Below, one piece after another: positions 62,184 to 64,000 of a DNA stretch of 64,000 nt; the first letter of the stretch is position 1; every line of letters starts with the position of its first letter. A program made the translations under genes and the position numbers. Source of the stretch: Bifidobacterium callimiconis (GTDB lineage: Bacteria; Actinomycetota; Actinomycetes; Actinomycetales; Bifidobacteriaceae). The notes under the pieces are model-generated. The model was given only the letters and a program-made list of their open reading frames with translations, did not search any database and was not told where the DNA came from. The stretch covers positions 1-64,000 of the forward strand of contig NZ_QXGJ01000010.1 in NCBI RefSeq assembly GCF_003952005.1, written 5' to 3'.

Positions 62184-62417
62184 TTATGCACATTTATCCA
62201 CAATCATCCACATACAAGGCTGTGGATAACTTAAGTCCACGCTGAAGATCGTTGCAATTCCGCGGTTCTTGCGCCAAAAGTTATCCACATTTTGGCCTAT
62301 ATTTATCCACAAACGACACAAATGTTATTCACAATCCAGTATTTTCAACACGCGTGCCTGTGGATAACTTTGCAGGAAGGGCGTATAAAAGTATATCTGC
62401 AACGTATATGTGGATAA
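62184..62417. other. oriC: Replication origin oriC, DnaA-box cluster
   Basis: Nine boxes close to TTATCCACA are visible: forward at 62,184, 62,194, 62,204, 62,281, 62,303 and 62,325; reverse (TGTGGATAA) at 62,221, 62,359 and 62,409. They lie between rpmH and dnaA, the usual place in actinobacteria, with AT-rich DNA between them. One (62,184) has TTATGCACA and one (62,325) TTATTCACA, weaker sites. Confidence 0.92.
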
Positions 62418-62459
62418 CTATCCGAACAACGGATTATGACGACCATGAAGGAGGAGGCC

Positions 62460-64000
62460 ATGAGCTCGGACACCGCGACGCCGGCCGAGGATGCACAACG
62501 CATCTGGACGATCGCCTGCAGCAGCCTTCGTCATGACGATACGCTTACTCCTCGCGACATGAGCTGCGTCGAGGATATCACGCCCGTCAGCGTTTTCGAC
62601 TCCATGATCGTGCTGAATGCGTCCAACGAAATCACTCGTCTGACCATTGAAAACAAAGAGGCGGTACTCCGCGCACTGCAGGCGGCGAATGGCGGCGAAC
62701 CGCTGGTTCCGCTGATCAAGATCGTGCCGCCGGCGTCGGCTTCCAAGAACGCCAGGTCCGCGTCCCGGACCACGGCAAAGCAGAATGAGACCAGTGCCGA
62801 TACGGCACGTACCGCTACTGCCGCGGAACGTGCGGGCAGTGCAAAGGGCCCGGACGGGGCGACGTCGGCATCTTCGTCTTCGTCCTCCACGGCAAAGGCC
62901 GCCGTCACGGATCGGGACGTGCGCAAGGGTCTTCGCGACCTGCCATCGCCCGACCTTCCCGCATCCGCAAAACCAGCCAAACCGCGTGCAAGTTTTACGC
63001 CGATGCCGGGTTCCGGCCGGTTCGTGCAGGAGAAGCTCGACGATTTCGCCGACGTGCCGACCAAGGATCAGCTTGAGCGAACGATTGCAGTTCCGGGCGT
63101 TCCCGCGGGTGGAGCCAAGGTCGCCCGTGACGAGGAGACGCATCTTAATCGCAATGCCACGTTCGAGACGTTCGTGCCCGGCGACTCCAACCGCTTCGCG
63201 CGTGCGGTGTCGTTGGCCGTGGCCGAGGCACCTGGTCTGTCGTTCAACCCGCTGTGTATCTACGGCGGATCCGGCCTGGGCAAGACCCATCTGCTCAACG
63301 CGATCGGCAACTACGCGCTGAGCGAGAACCCCAAGCTCAAGGTGCGGTACGTCAACTCGGAGGAGTTCACCAACGAGTTCATCGAATCCCTGCAGGGAGA
63401 GGCCCAGACGAACGGTCTGATCGCCGAGTTCAACCGCCGCTACCGTGAGGTGGACGTGCTGCTGATCGACGATATCCAGTTCCTCGGCGGCAAGGAGGCG
63501 ACGCTCGAGCAGTTCTTCCACACGTTCAACGCGCTGCACGACGCCAACAAGCAGATCGTGATCGCCTCCGACGTGGCACCGAAGAATCTCAAGGGCTTCG
63601 AACAGCGTCTGATCTCGCGCTTCGACTCCGGACTGTCGGTGGACGTCAAGCCGCCGGACCGCGAGACCCGTATTGCAATCCTTCGCATGAAGGCGCAGAT
63701 CTCCAACCTCGAAATACCGAACGACGTGCTCGATCTGATCGCCGAACAGGTGACCGACAACATCCGTGAGCTCGAGGGCGCACTGACCCGAGTCACCGCC
63801 ATGGCCAGCCTTAACAACCAGCCAATCACGCGGTTGCTGGCCGAGCAGACGCTGCAGGACTTCTTCACCACCGAAGTAGAGATCAAGCCCACCGACATCA
63901 TCACGCAGGTGGCCCAGTACTTCCAGCTCACGTTCGACGACCTGGTGGGGCCATGGCGTGCCAAGAACGTGGCGCTGGCGCGGCAGATCGCCATGTACAT
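62460..64000 (+). CDS. dnaA: Chromosomal replication initiator DnaA (5' part)
   Basis: 513 codons are present and the gene continues past the window edge. Domain I starts [15 protein letters not shown]. Domain II is long and Ala/Ser/Lys-rich (about residues 95-190). The AAA+ domain has [19 protein letters not shown] (Walker A), [23 protein letters not shown] (Walker B) and [20 protein letters not shown]. The last visible part is the start of domain [23 protein letters not shown] lies before ATG 62,460; ATGs at 62,436 and 62,445 are in frame but lack a site. It is preceded by the oriC cluster. Confidence 0.96.
   Translation, partial: MSSDTATPAEDAQRIWTIACSSLRHDDTLTPRDMSCVEDITPVSVFDSMIVLNASNEITRLTIENKEAVLRALQAANGGEPLVPLIKIVPPASASKNARSASRTTAKQNETSADTARTATAAERAGSAKGPDGATSASSSSSSTAKAAVTDRDVRKGLRDLPSPDLPASAKPAKPRASFTPMPGSGRFVQEKLDDFADVPTKDQLERTIAVPGVPAGGAKVARDEETHLNRNATFETFVPGDSNRFARAVSLAVAEAPGLSFNPLCIYGGSGLGKTHLLNAIGNYALSENPKLKVRYVNSEEFTNEFIESLQGEAQTNGLIAEFNRRYREVDVLLIDDIQFLGGKEATLEQFFHTFNALHDANKQIVIASDVAPKNLKGFEQRLISRFDSGLSVDVKPPDRETRIAILRMKAQISNLEIPNDVLDLIAEQVTDNIRELEGALTRVTAMASLNNQPITRLLAEQTLQDFFTTEVEIKPTDIITQVAQYFQLTFDDLVGPWRAKNVALARQIAMY

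Overview
The window is a high-GC (about 60-65%) Gram-positive chromosome segment that looks like Bifidobacterium, seen around the replication origin. The right half carries the actinobacterial origin neighbourhood in its usual order: cca, NUDIX hydrolase, DUF6049-type protein, murJ with a fused pseudokinase, trxB, parB-parA, rsmG, khpB/jag, yidC, yidD, rnpA, rpmH, oriC with many DnaA boxes, and dnaA running off the right edge. MsrAB fusion, oleate hydratase and the sugar-ABC ATPase also fit Bifidobacterium. The genus call is an inference from gene content.

Layout. 1-9.9 kb: nitroreductase, tRNA-Leu(CAG), msrAB, a large sortase-type surface protein, an FMN reductase divergent from a small GntR regulator, dcd and a LacI regulator. 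9.9-19.2 kb: P-type Ca2+-type ATPase, oleate hydratase, SDR dehydrogenase, rlmB and a DUF4032 protein. 19.5-26.8 kb: MsmK/UgpC-type ATPase, cupin, carboxymuconolactone-decarboxylase-like protein, a frameshifted FucP-type permease, a VOC protein and a GT2 glycosyltransferase. 27-34.4 kb: Ser/Thr kinase, DsbA-like protein, tRNA-Thr(TGT), a 6C-like small RNA and an Rpf-like resuscitation/muralytic factor. 34.4-46 kb: rsmA-ispE, LytR_C protein, cca, NUDIX, DUF6049 and murJ. 46-49.6 kb: a TetR-MFS pair surrounded by hairpin arrays. 49.6-64 kb: trxB, aldolase and the origin cluster, interrupted by two defence-like genes, an Abi_2 protein between parA and rsmG and an AlbA_2/ATPase-like protein between jag and yidC.

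The most unusual feature is a set of three arrays (46,251-46,860; 47,589-47,678; 49,352-49,545) of palindromes spaced exactly 52 bp apart. In the well-preserved units each element is a 38-bp inverted repeat followed by a 14-bp spacer. Arm sequences differ between and within arrays, but the two arms change together, so the palindrome is kept while the sequence drifts. The period equals five B-DNA turns. All three arrays sit in the intergenic gaps around the TetR and MFS genes. I do not recognise this as a named element.

Other signals: operator-like motifs shared between distant promoters (TTACCG-AC-CGGTAA; TAGTGTGATCACACTA), a family of composite palindromic repeats at gene ends, a perfect 22-bp inverted repeat, phased 21-bp repeats before the Rpf-like gene, direct repeats that bracket the AlbA_2 gene and split a terminator, a second DnaA-box cluster by parA, and six genes whose -10-like hexamer lies exactly 7 nt before ATG, suggesting leaderless mRNAs.
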